Part shown: positions 27,004-35,353 of the stretch, piece after piece
Layout of the letters: each line of letters starts with the position of its first letter
Position numbering within the stretch: the first letter of the stretch is position 1
Assembly: GCF_020177265.1 (NCBI RefSeq)
Contig: NZ_JAIVMC010000010.1
Span: 62,001 to 126,000 of the forward strand
DNA length: 64,000 nt
Direction of reading: 5' to 3'
Source: Pseudooceanicola marinus
GTDB lineage: Bacteria > Pseudomonadota > Alphaproteobacteria > Rhodobacterales > Rhodobacteraceae
The notes under the pieces: model-generated
What the model was told of the DNA's origin: nothing
The model's input: the letters and a program-made list of their open reading frames with translations, nothing else
The model's database searches: none
Position numbers and translations under genes: made by a program

Positions 27004-27852
27004 TTATCCGTAGAGTTTGTCGAGGCCGAAACGGCGGTGGTAGAGCCCTAGGATGATCAGCGTCACCACCAGCAGCACGATGGCCATGGCCGAGCCCAGG
27101 CCGAAGGCCAGGAACTGTTCGATCTGGTTGCCGATCAGGCCCGCGGCCATCTGTTCGCGCGGGGATCCCAGCAGGACGGGTGTCACGTAGAAGCCCAGGC
27201 AGATGACGAAGACCAGGACCGAGCCATTGGCGATGCCCGGCGCGGTCAGCGGCAGGTAGACATGGCGGAACAGCGACCGGCCGTAGGCCCCCATGCTTTC
27301 CGCCGAGCGGATCAGCGAGGGGTCGATCTTCTGCATGACCGTGTAAATGTTCATGATCATGTAGGGCGCCAGGATATGCACCATGGCCAGGGTCGAGCTG
27401 AACCGGGTGAACAGCAGCGGCGGCGGATCCTGGATGCCCAGCGTCTGCATCAGCCAGATCACCGGGCCGTTGTTGCCCAGAAGGACCATCCAGGCATAGG
27501 TGCGCACAAGGAAGGAGGTCCAGAAGCTCATGGTGATGAGCAACAGGATCGCCATGGCGGCGCGTTTGCTGACCGTCGACATCAGGTAGGCCAGCGGGTA
27601 GCCGACCAGAAGGCAGCAGACAGTCACCAGCAGGGCGGTGCCGAAGGTGTTGAGAAAGACCTTGCGGTAGAGGGAGCCGGTCAGCACCCGTTCGTAGTTG
27701 GCCAGGCCCGGGGGCGGTTCGGTGACGGACATGATGCCCACCTCGACCAACGGCACGAGGAAGAAGAGCGCCAGGTAGATCGCCAGCGGGGCCAGCAGCA
27801 GCCATGGCCAGATGTTCTGCCGGTCCGGCAGGGTCGAAAGCTTGAACCCCAT
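27004..27852 (-). CDS. Spermidine/putrescine-type ABC permease (PotB-like)
   Basis: A 282-aa permease with six hydrophobic segments, starting WPWLLLAPLAIYLALFF. The coupling motif reads RSAESMGAYGRSLFRHVYLP. It is separated from the binding-protein gene by 147 bases containing two hairpins, unlike the tight spacing elsewhere in this operon. Confidence 0.9.
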   Translation of the reverse strand: MGFKLSTLPDRQNIWPWLLLAPLAIYLALFFLVPLVEVGIMSVTEPPPGLANYERVLTGSLYRKVFLNTFGTALLVTVCCLLVGYPLAYLMSTVSKRAAMAILLLITMSFWTSFLVRTYAWMVLLGNNGPVIWLMQTLGIQDPPPLLFTRFSSTLAMVHILAPYMIMNIYTVMQKIDPSLIRSAESMGAYGRSLFRHVYLPLTAPGIANGSVLVFVICLGFYVTPVLLGSPREQMAAGLIGNQIEQFLAFGLGSAMAIVLLVVTLIILGLYHRRFGLDKLYG

Positions 27853-27920
27853 GGGATGTCGCTCCCTTGATGGTGCGGAAAGTCGATGGTGCCCGCAGGT
27901 GCAGGCACACGGGTGAGGGT

Positions 27921-27983
27921 CGGGGCGGCAGGGGACATGCCGCCCCGAGAGGGGACGCGGACGGGGGAAAGCGTCACGCGTCC
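27921..27983 (-). other. Hairpins between binding-protein and permease genes
   Basis: A perfect 10-bp stem (CGGGGCGGCA, 27921-27930, with TGCCGCCCCG, 27938-27947) and a second GGACGCG/CGCGTCC pair (27953-27959/27977-27983) sit in the 147-bp gap. There is no T tail in the direction of transcription. They probably stabilise the binding-protein message or attenuate expression of the permeases. Confidence 0.6.
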
Positions 27984-27999
27984 GTCGCTGTGGTCGGGA

Positions 28000-29058
28000 T
28001 CAGGAGGCCAGCCACTCGTCGAAGCGCATGGCAACTTCCTGCGGGTCGCCGCCCCAGTTCAGCATGTCCTGGCCGAAGGTCTGTTCGACATTGCCGGGCG
28101 CCGTGGGCATGCGGGGCTTGGCCGCGTCGGGGACGAAGGCGTCCGCCGCCGGGTTCAGCGCGCCATAGTTCGCCTGGCTGACGAAACCGGCCAGCGGTTC
28201 GGCAGAGGTGGCGAATTCGACGAACATCTTGGCCGCTTCCATGTTGGGCGTCTCCTTGGCGACGACCCAGTAGGCATTGTCCAGCTCCGCCTGGTTCCAG
28301 GTGAAATCGACCGGCGCGCCGGCGTCTTCCGCCTCGAAGTAGCGACCGTGCCAGATGCCGATCATGTCGACCTCACCGTCGCGCAGGATCTGCGTCGACT
28401 GCGCGCCGCCGGTCCACCAGACACGGACATGCTCCTTGATCTCGTCCAGCTTGGCGAAGGCCCGGTCGATGTCCAGCGGGTAGAGATCCTCGGGCGCCAC
28501 GCCGTCGGCCAGCAGGGCCAGGGGCAGGACGCGGGCGGGGTAGCGTTGCAGCGACCGGCCGCCCGGGAAGCGTTCGACATCCCAGAAGTCGGCCCAGCTT
28601 TGCGGGGTCTCGTCCCAGCCGGCATCGGTGCGCCAGGCCATCATGGTGGCGAAGGCATGGCTGCCGACGCCGTTCTGGAACAGGCCGCCGGGGTAGGACT
28701 CTTCGATCGGCTCCAGCAGGCCGGCGTTGTTGGCGGCCACGATGTCACCGCCGCCCAGGGTGGTCACGTCGAATTCGTAGACGCCGGTGCGGACCTGGGC
28801 CGCCAGCTTGGCGAAGGACACCGGGGAGACGGTGCGGATCTCGATTCCCGTCGCCTCGGTGAAGGGGGTGAACAGGTTCTCTGTCGCGGCTTCCAGCCAG
28901 GGGCCGCCCCAGGAGTTGATGTAGAGTTCTTTCGATTGGGCCCGGCCGATGGAGGGCGCGGCCAGGGCCGACGCGCCGGCCAGCGCCGCGGTGCCCTGCA
29001 GGAACAGGCGGCGATTGGGGCGGATCAGCGACGTCTTCTTCTTGTTGTTGATGGTCAT
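28000..29058 (-). CDS. Spermidine/putrescine-type periplasmic binding protein
   Basis: A 352-aa PotD/FbpA-like binding protein. The N-terminus has a twin-arginine-like leader (NRRLFLQGTAALAG, cleavage near GRAQ), so export may be by Tat. The mature chain starts KELYINSWGGPW and contains the family-typical VRTGVYEFDVTTLGGGD and FAKLDEIKEHVRVWW segments. Start at 29058 with TGAGG upstream; the frame remains open far upstream over the dipeptidase gene, which is an antisense-type artefact. It lies 7 bp after the M19-like gene. The ligand is unknown; the family takes polyamines, but also opines, amino-acid derivatives and iron. Confidence 0.88.
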   Translation of the reverse strand: MTINNKKKTSLIRPNRRLFLQGTAALAGASALAAPSIGRAQSKELYINSWGGPWLEAATENLFTPFTEATGIEIRTVSPVSFAKLAAQVRTGVYEFDVTTLGGGDIVAANNAGLLEPIEESYPGGLFQNGVGSHAFATMMAWRTDAGWDETPQSWADFWDVERFPGGRSLQRYPARVLPLALLADGVAPEDLYPLDIDRAFAKLDEIKEHVRVWWTGGAQSTQILRDGEVDMIGIWHGRYFEAEDAGAPVDFTWNQAELDNAYWVVAKETPNMEAAKMFVEFATSAEPLAGFVSQANYGALNPAADAFVPDAAKPRMPTAPGNVEQTFGQDMLNWGGDPQEVAMRFDEWLAS

Positions 29059-29065
29059 GGGAACC

Positions 29066-30055
29066 TCAGCTGTTGGAGTTGGGGAAGGTCTCGCCGTAAA
29101 GACGCAACCAGTTGCCGTGGGTGATTTTTGCGACCTCTTCTTCCGAGAAGCCCACGTTGCGGAGGCCGTTTGGGATGACCGCCATGTCCTCCAGCGCCTG
29201 GAACCAGTCCGGGGGCGGGGCCTTTCCCGGACGGGCGGCGGAGGCTGCGCCGTAGTCGACGCCACGGGTCCAGCGACCCATGCGCATCCAGGCGTAGTCG
29301 GGGGCGGTAAAGTTGTGGCTGCGGTCGGTGCCGATGGCCACGCTGTCGATGCCGGCGATGTCGACGGTCTTCGCCACCATCTCGCACCATTGCTCGATGG
29401 GGCCGGAATAGTAGTCGCCGGTGATGTTGCGATAGGCGGCGCAGCCGATGACACCGCCGGTTTCCTTCAGCGCGCGCAGCACGTCGTCGGTCTTGTTGCG
29501 CTTGTGCGGAAACAGGCTGTCGGCATTGGCATGGGTCACCGCGATGGGTTTCTCCGACGCCTCGATGGCCTGCAGGGTCGAGAGGTTGCCGACGTGGGAG
29601 CAATCCACCAGGATCCCCGCGCGGTTCATCTCCTTGATGACTTCCTTGCCGTAGCGCGCCAGGCCCGAGTCCTCGGCCTCATAGCAGGAACCGGCCAACT
29701 CGTTCTGATTGTTGTAGGTCAGCTGCACCACGCGCACGCCCAGTTCGGCCCACATCTCGACCAGGCGAATGCGGCCCTCGAAGAGGTTCGAGTTCTGGTA
29801 GCCCAGGATCGCGGCGACCTTGCCCTCGGCGGCGGCCTTTTCGATATCGGCGGGGGTATAGGCGAAGGCGGCCACGTCGTCGTTTTCGCGGATCAGGTCG
29901 CGCCAGCGGCCGAGGCTGTCGAGGCTTTCCAGCGTGCCTTCCCAGAAGCCGCAGGTGACCACGACGCCGTGCACCTTGGCGGCCTGCAGCCGGACGAAAC
30001 TGTCGCGGTCGAAATGGCCGCATTGCAGGCCGTCGATGATCATGTCAGGGGTCAT
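29066..30055 (-). CDS. M19 (membrane/renal) dipeptidase-like protein with altered metal site
   Basis: A 329-aa amidohydrolase-fold protein. Late family motifs are intact: DCSHVGN (His154), AVTHANADS (His175), KRNKTDDVL (Arg186) and IGTDRSHN (Asp244). The first metal ligands are not: the usual DGHxD near the N-terminus is DGLQCG here, and the bridging Glu segment reads GYQNSN (Gln87). So half of the di-zinc site is missing, and the enzyme may use one metal or act on a different substrate. It overlaps the 229-aa gene by 4 bp. No signal peptide; cytoplasmic. Confidence 0.85.
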   Translation of the reverse strand: MTPDMIIDGLQCGHFDRDSFVRLQAAKVHGVVVTCGFWEGTLESLDSLGRWRDLIRENDDVAAFAYTPADIEKAAAEGKVAAILGYQNSNLFEGRIRLVEMWAELGVRVVQLTYNNQNELAGSCYEAEDSGLARYGKEVIKEMNRAGILVDCSHVGNLSTLQAIEASEKPIAVTHANADSLFPHKRNKTDDVLRALKETGGVIGCAAYRNITGDYYSGPIEQWCEMVAKTVDIAGIDSVAIGTDRSHNFTAPDYAWMRMGRWTRGVDYGAASAARPGKAPPPDWFQALEDMAVIPNGLRNVGFSEEEVAKITHGNWLRLYGETFPNSNS

Positions 30056-30741
30056 TGGGTGGCTTCCTGGGTCTTGAGGCCGACCGAATTGATGAAGTTC
30101 GGGTCGGTGTCGTCGTCATTGTCGGTGCGGCCGATGATCTGGCCGTCTTCGGTCACGATGTTCACGCCCGCGTGGCGGCGCGAGACGACCGAATCCGGTG
30201 TCAGGGCGGTCTGGGCCAGCTCGTAGATGCGCCACCACTGCGCCGCCTCGATGCGGGCGCCGTCCTGCAGGACACGGGTGAGCACCGGATCGGCCACCGG
30301 GCCGCGCGTGGCGGTCAGCGTGGTGCCGGACAGCGACACTTCCAGCCCGTGCCGGGCGCCCAGGCCCTCCGCGATGGCCAGTTCCGCGGCGTCGGTGGCG
30401 CCGGTCACCTCGATCCGGGCGCTGTCATGCTGCGCCAGGGTCAGTTCCAGCAGGTCGAGGGCGGAGGGCAGGGCGATCCAGGCGTGCTGGCCGCCGGCGT
30501 CGAGGACCAGGCGGTCTCCCACCTCCGCCATCAGCGCCAGCGGGGTGGGGGTCGCCTCCATCAGGTCGGGCAGGCGCGCCTCCAGCAGGGGGAAGCCGCC
30601 CAGCCCCATGGCCTGGGAATACATCACCACGTCGGTGATCATCAGCGCGAAGCCCTTGGGCAGGGCGGTCAGCGACAGAATGCGTTCGCTCATCAGGCGC
30701 ATTTCGCGCGGCATCACGCGCAGGGTCTGGGAGGGGGTCAT
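30052..30741 (-). CDS. Conserved hypothetical protein (possibly DUF3726-like), 229 aa
   Basis: Soluble protein with no recognised enzyme motif. Visible features: an N-terminal helix pair (SERILSLTALPKGFALMITDVVMYSQ followed by GLGGFPLLEARLPDLM) and a C-terminal W-x-x-x-Y-x-L-A-x-x-A-L-x-P-x-S-x-x-SRRHAG...RTDND stretch. This pattern reminds me of DUF3726 proteins, which end in a Ser-Arg/AG/DND region; that is from memory and uncertain. Both ends overlap neighbours by 4 bp (ATGA), so it is translationally coupled to the 574-aa and M19-like genes and probably works with them. Confidence 0.7.
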   Translation of the reverse strand: MTPSQTLRVMPREMRLMSERILSLTALPKGFALMITDVVMYSQAMGLGGFPLLEARLPDLMEATPTPLALMAEVGDRLVLDAGGQHAWIALPSALDLLELTLAQHDSARIEVTGATDAAELAIAEGLGARHGLEVSLSGTTLTATRGPVADPVLTRVLQDGARIEAAQWWRIYELAQTALTPDSVVSRRHAGVNIVTEDGQIIGRTDNDDDTDPNFINSVGLKTQEATQ

Positions 30742-32462
30742 GCGCGGGGCTCCTCGGGGTAGAACCAGTCGCCGACCTGGCCCGCGGCGATGGCGTCGCG
30801 GGTCGGTGCGCCGTGGTAGAGCACACCGCGCAGGTTGCGTTGCAGGTAGTCGCGGGTCTTGTCGATGCCGTGCAGGCCGACGTTCATCAGCCGCACCAGG
30901 TCGATGGGCACGAAGGATCCGGCGTTGATGTTGGCGTGCGGCGTGTGGAAATGGCGCCCGGCCAGGGATTGCGCGCGGGCCACCATCAGCCGGTGTTCGG
31001 GATGGGCCAGCAGGAAGCGGGCGACGGCCGTGTCCGGGGCCACTTCGCCCAGGTCGGCGTGAAGCGCCTGAAGGTTGCCGGGGATGTCCAGGCCCAACTC
31101 GCGCGCCTCGGGGATCTCGTCCCGCAGGCCGCGGCGCGGTTCCTCGGCGGTCTCGGACTTGTACCAGACGTAGTCCTGGGCATCGGGCGCGGTCATGTCC
31201 ATCTCCAGCGCCCAGGCATAGTCCTCCTCCAGCAGCGCGCGCAGGGCGCCGGTGGTCATCACGGGATCGACCTCCAGCTCATCCGCGCCCGCGACGCCGG
31301 CGGCCAGCTCGTCGGCCAGGTCGGGGACCAGTTCCATGATGAGCGACAGGAAGGTCTCGTAGCTTTCGGGGGCCAGGGTCGCCTCGGCCCGGCGAGCCAG
31401 GACATCCAGCGGGAAGTCATGGGCCGTGCCGTCGATGGTTCCGGCGTCGAGCAGCTCCTCCAGGGCGGGGATCAGGCTGGCGACCTCCTCGGCCACGGTG
31501 GCGGAGGCGGCGAAGGTTTCGTACATCATCCGGTCCTGGGCGCGGAAGGTCTGCGCCCGACGGATCAGCGTGATCAGCCGCTCGATCCGCGCGTCGCCCC
31601 GGCCCAGGTCCAGCCCGAGGGCGGCGGCGATGGCGGTTTCGCGGGCCGTCAGCCAGCTGTCCAGAAGGCGCGGGTGCTTCTGTACGAAGAAGATCAGGCC
31701 GAGCGCCGAGCCGTTGCCGACGCCCAGGTAGCTGCGCAGGGCCGGGTCCAGTTTCACCGCCTTGTCCGAACGCAGTCTGGCCAAGTGTTCCACCAGGTCG
31801 CAGGCCAGTTCGCGCATCAGGTAGGCCAGCAGCAGCTGCGCCTCCAGCATGCCGCCCAGGTCGTGCGCCTCGGTGTTGATCGACGGGAAGGAGCGGGTGC
31901 CGAAGGTGCCGTTGCCGTCCAGCCCGGTGTTGCGCATCAGGTAGCAGACGGTGTTCAGATCCTCGACCGAGGGCTGGCGCCCGTCGGCGAGCGCCTCCAG
32001 CACCGTCTCGAAGACCCGCATGGACCGGTTCGACCGGCACCAGACCAGCGCGGTGTCGCTGGCGCGGCCGCGGTAGAGTTTCGGCAGCTCCTCGCGGGCA
32101 CTTTCGATGGCCTCCTCGGTGGCCGGGCCCTCGTTCAGGGTGCCCATCATGTCCCAGGCGCGGCCGATGATGCGGCCCGTGCGCCCCTCGCGTTTGGGCG
32201 TCAGCGAAAAGGCGATGAAGCTGAACTCTTGCCGGGGCGTCTTGATCGAATAGACGATCGTGCCGCGCGCCTCGTCATCCACGTCGAAGCGGTCGCAGGT
32301 GATCTGCCAGCGCTCGCGGCTCATCCGGTTCATCATCGCCCGCGTGCCGCTGAGGCGCGAGGGCTGCATCGCGGCCAGCCGCTCGGGTTTCATCAGCCCG
32401 CGCCAGTCGCGCAGGCCGGGGCGCCCGTCGGCGTCCCGGGTGTGAAGGGATGAAAGCGTCAC
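30738..32462 (-). CDS. Hypothetical 574-aa protein, first structural gene of the operon
   Basis: Unrecognised soluble protein. It starts with GTG overlapping the iclR stop (GTGA). Sequence features: a basic N-terminus, an antiparallel-looking segment (GTIVYSIKTPRQEFSFIAFSL), CYLMRNTGLDGNGTFG, long acidic helices from about 290 to 450, and a C-terminal AGRHFHTPHANINAGSFVP stretch with clustered His and Asn that might bind metal or ligand. There are no transmembrane segments and no nucleotide-binding loop. Its size and strict coupling to the regulator upstream and the 229-aa gene downstream argue for a real, abundant enzyme or complex subunit. No function assigned. Confidence 0.75.
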   Translation of the reverse strand: MTLSSLHTRDADGRPGLRDWRGLMKPERLAAMQPSRLSGTRAMMNRMSRERWQITCDRFDVDDEARGTIVYSIKTPRQEFSFIAFSLTPKREGRTGRIIGRAWDMMGTLNEGPATEEAIESAREELPKLYRGRASDTALVWCRSNRSMRVFETVLEALADGRQPSVEDLNTVCYLMRNTGLDGNGTFGTRSFPSINTEAHDLGGMLEAQLLLAYLMRELACDLVEHLARLRSDKAVKLDPALRSYLGVGNGSALGLIFFVQKHPRLLDSWLTARETAIAAALGLDLGRGDARIERLITLIRRAQTFRAQDRMMYETFAASATVAEEVASLIPALEELLDAGTIDGTAHDFPLDVLARRAEATLAPESYETFLSLIMELVPDLADELAAGVAGADELEVDPVMTTGALRALLEEDYAWALEMDMTAPDAQDYVWYKSETAEEPRRGLRDEIPEARELGLDIPGNLQALHADLGEVAPDTAVARFLLAHPEHRLMVARAQSLAGRHFHTPHANINAGSFVPIDLVRLMNVGLHGIDKTRDYLQRNLRGVLYHGAPTRDAIAAGQVGDWFYPEEPRA

Positions 32463-33232
32463 GAGGCGCCTCCTTGCAGGATTTGGGAGAGGTCCGCGGC
32501 CGCTTTCAGCAGCGGCGCGCGGAAGCGGGCCTCGTCGAAGCGGATTTCCGGCACGACGAGGGAAAGGGTGGCGGTGCAGCGGCCATGCAGATCGAAAACG
32601 GGCGCCGCGATGGCGCGCACGCCGCTTTGGGTATAGCCGCTGGACAGCGCATAGCCTGCCTCGCGGATCGCCGGCAACGTCGCCTCGTCGGGCAGCGGGT
32701 GGTCGCCCTTGCGCAGCCGGTCCAGCATCTGCGCATCGCCATAGGCCACCAGGATCCGCCCCGAGGCGGAGCCTTCCAGCGACATCATCGTGCCCAGCTT
32801 CTGTTCGGCGCGCAGCAGGGTGTCGGATTCCACGCGGGCCACGATGCAGGGCAGGCCGCGGTCGATGATCGACAGCGAGGCGGTTTCGCCGGTGTCGTCC
32901 ACCAGCGCGCGCAGCACCGGGTCGGCCCGGGTGCCCAGGTCCGCCTGGTCGAGCGAGGCCGAGGCCATGCGGGTGGTCAGCATCGACAGGCGATAGGCGC
33001 CGCCATCGTCCTGTTCCAGCCAGCCGGCGGCGACCAGGGTCAGCAGCCGCTGATAGGCGGTGGCGCGCGACAGGCCCAGCCCCTCGGCCACCTCGGCCAG
33101 CCGTTGCGGCCGGCGCTTGTCCCCGAAGAAGCGCAACACGTCCAGAACCTTGAGCGCGGTCGACAGCGGGCGGACGCCGCCATCCTTGGGCGCTGTTTCG
33201 GTCTGTATTCTATCTGAATATGAATGATCCAT
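32459..33232 (-). CDS. IclR-family transcriptional regulator
   Basis: A 257-aa regulator: N-terminal winged helix (about 20-80; RRPQRLAEVAEGLGLSRATAYQRLLTLVAAGWLEQ) and a C-terminal IclR effector domain (ARVESDTLLRAEQKLGTMMSLEGSASGRILVAYG...). Start at 33232, with AGGA 8 bases upstream; the open frame continues much further but through AT-richer non-coding DNA. Two ATATGAA repeats 13 bp apart (33218, 33231) overlap the first codons and could be an autoregulatory site. It is the first gene of the ten-gene run and divergent from the TPP enzyme. Confidence 0.9.
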   Translation of the reverse strand: MDHSYSDRIQTETAPKDGGVRPLSTALKVLDVLRFFGDKRRPQRLAEVAEGLGLSRATAYQRLLTLVAAGWLEQDDGGAYRLSMLTTRMASASLDQADLGTRADPVLRALVDDTGETASLSIIDRGLPCIVARVESDTLLRAEQKLGTMMSLEGSASGRILVAYGDAQMLDRLRKGDHPLPDEATLPAIREAGYALSSGYTQSGVRAIAAPVFDLHGRCTATLSLVVPEIRFDEARFRAPLLKAAADLSQILQGGAS

Positions 33233-33725
33233 ATGAAATATCCTGTGAAGCATTTCGCGTTCTGTCAAAGGAAATAGAGGCGTCTCAGGTGCAGGTTTTG
33301 GGGTGTCGCAGGTCAAGTCCTTGAAAATTCGCGAAGAAAATTTTGCGATTTCTGTATCAATTTTTGAGCAAGGCGGGGCAATTTCGCTGCTTTTGCCGGA
33401 ATTGGCTCTGTGCGCGGTCTCGGAGGGAGGTGGGGTGAAGGGCTGTTCCCGAGTCGGCGCACAGGCCTTCTGTATTGAAATTAAATACATTTCTTGCGCG
33501 CTGCGGGGTGCGAACGTCGTCGTCCCGGGGTGCTCGTTGGCGCCATGCTTGCCGATTTTCGCCGTCATGGCGATTTGTGGTGCTCATTATTATTGACACA
33601 TCTGCCGAGATCGGGAGGATCAGGCGAAACGCGGGTCCACGCATTCTGTGGGGCCGGGGCCCTGGGACGTGCGAAGGACGAACGTTCAGACGTCGGGGCC
33701 GGACACGTCAGGAAGGTAGAGAGTG
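33233..33725. promoter_or_regulatory. 493-bp divergent intergenic region
   Basis: Lower GC than its surroundings (for example AAAATTCGCGAAGAAAATTT around 33325-33343). It holds the promoters of the ten-gene minus-strand operon and the TPP enzyme gene. A TTGACA lies at 33593-33598 on the plus strand without a convincing -10 partner. AGGAAGG near 33710 is the ribosome-binding site of the TPP gene. No RNA gene is evident, but the length leaves room for a regulatory RNA or several operators. Confidence 0.4.
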
Positions 33726-35264
33726 ATGACAAGAAACGGTGCCGATCTGGTGGTGCAGACGCTGGCCGAAAACGGGGTGCGGATGTGTTTTGCCAATCCC
33801 GGAACGACGGAAATGCACATGCTTGCCGCCCTGGGGCGGGAGCCGCGGATGGACCTGTCGCTCTGCCTTTTCGAGGGGGTCGCGACCGGGGCCGCCGATG
33901 GCTACGCGCGGATGATGGGTACGCCGGCGGCGGTGCTGCTGCACCTGGGGCCGGGCTTTGCCAATGGCATGGCCAACCTGCACAATGCCCGCAAGGCCGA
34001 GACGCAGGTGTTCAATATCGTGGGCGAACACGCGACCTATCACCTGACCTATGACGCGCCGCTGACCGCCGACATCGCCGGCATGGCGCATACGGTCTCC
34101 GCCGCCGTCGCCACCCCCGACACGCCCGAGGCGGCCGCAGGGGCCACCGCGCATCTGCTGGCCGAGACGTCCCACGGCGGCGTCGCCACGCTGATCGTGC
34201 CCAATGACGTCGCCTGGGCGGAAACCGACGCCGAAACCGTCGCGGCCATCCACACGCCGCGCCCAGGCTTCGATGCCGATCTGCTGGCCGATGCCGCCGC
34301 GCGGCTGCGGGCGCCGGGGGCCGCGCTGATCGTCGGCGCCCCCTGCATCACCCGCCGCATGGCGGAACTGGCCGCGGCCATCGAGGCCAGCACCGGGGCC
34401 ATGGTACGGGCCGAGGCCGCCGTGGCGCGGATGGAGCGCGGCGGCGGCACTCCACCCATGACGCGCGTGCCCTTCCACGTCGATTTCGCCACCGAGGCGC
34501 TGAAGGACATCCGGACCGCCGTGCTGGTCGGCGCCCGCGAACCCGTGGCCTTCTTCGCCTATCCCGGTCGCCCCTCGCGCCTGCTGGCCGAAGGGGCGGA
34601 ATGCCTGCCGCTCTGTGCGCCCGGCGCCGATGCCGAGGCCGCGCTGGAGGCCCTGGCGGACTTGCTTGGCGCCCGGGTCACCGGCCACACCCAGACCCCC
34701 GCGACCCCGGCGGAGCCGGACGCGGCGATCAATGCCGAGGTGCTGGGCCGCACCGTTGCCCATGCCCTTCCCGAGGGCGCCATCGTGGTGGACGAAAGCA
34801 TCACCAACGGGCTGTCCCTCTTCCCGATGTGCGGCGAGGGGCCGGCGCATGACTGGCTGAACAACCGGGGCGGCTCCATCGGCTATTCCCTGCCCGTGGC
34901 GCTTGGCGCGGCGACGGCCTGCCCGGATCGGCCGGTCTTCTGCATCACCGGCGATGGCTCGGCCTTCTATACCCTTCAGGCGCTGTGGACGATGGCGCGG
35001 GATGCCCGCGACGTGACGGTGATGATCCTCGCGAACCGCTCCTACAAGATCTTGGCAAACGAGACGGCCAAGATCGGGGCGGGGGAGGCGACCGAGGCCA
35101 CCGGCCCGCTGATGTCGCTGGAGGATCCGGCGCCCGACTGGGTGAAACTGTCCGAAGGGCAGGGCGTGCCGGCCCGCCGCGCGGGCACCGCCGCCGAACT
35201 GACCGAGGCCTTGGCCTGGGCGCAGGGCGAGGCCGGCCCCCACCTGATCGAAGTGACGATGTGA
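33726..35264 (+). CDS. Thiamine-diphosphate-dependent enzyme (acetolactate synthase/benzoylformate decarboxylase-like)
   Basis: A 512-aa three-domain TPP enzyme. The N-terminal Pyr domain has Glu50 (LCLFEGVATGAADGYAR), which activates the cofactor. The PP domain has GDGS at 409-412 followed by ANRSYK, the magnesium/diphosphate motif. The middle domain is reduced and has no obvious FAD site. Proteins like this are often annotated as acetolactate synthase large subunits, but no small subunit is present, so a 2-oxoacid decarboxylase or lyase is more likely. The ATG at 33726 is preferred over an overlapping GTG at 33723. It faces the IclR operon, whose GlcD-like oxidase could supply a 2-oxo acid. 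Confidence 0.85.
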   Translation: MTRNGADLVVQTLAENGVRMCFANPGTTEMHMLAALGREPRMDLSLCLFEGVATGAADGYARMMGTPAAVLLHLGPGFANGMANLHNARKAETQVFNIVGEHATYHLTYDAPLTADIAGMAHTVSAAVATPDTPEAAAGATAHLLAETSHGGVATLIVPNDVAWAETDAETVAAIHTPRPGFDADLLADAAARLRAPGAALIVGAPCITRRMAELAAAIEASTGAMVRAEAAVARMERGGGTPPMTRVPFHVDFATEALKDIRTAVLVGAREPVAFFAYPGRPSRLLAEGAECLPLCAPGADAEAALEALADLLGARVTGHTQTPATPAEPDAAINAEVLGRTVAHALPEGAIVVDESITNGLSLFPMCGEGPAHDWLNNRGGSIGYSLPVALGAATACPDRPVFCITGDGSAFYTLQALWTMARDARDVTVMILANRSYKILANETAKIGAGEATEATGPLMSLEDPAPDWVKLSEGQGVPARRAGTAAELTEALAWAQGEAGPHLIEVTM

Positions 35265-35353
35265 CCGGCGACGTGGCGACAGGCACCGCAGGGCACTGGC
35301 GTGCCTTGCGGAAACACGGTACGTCTCGGGTCCTGTCAGGCAAGGGGGGCGTC

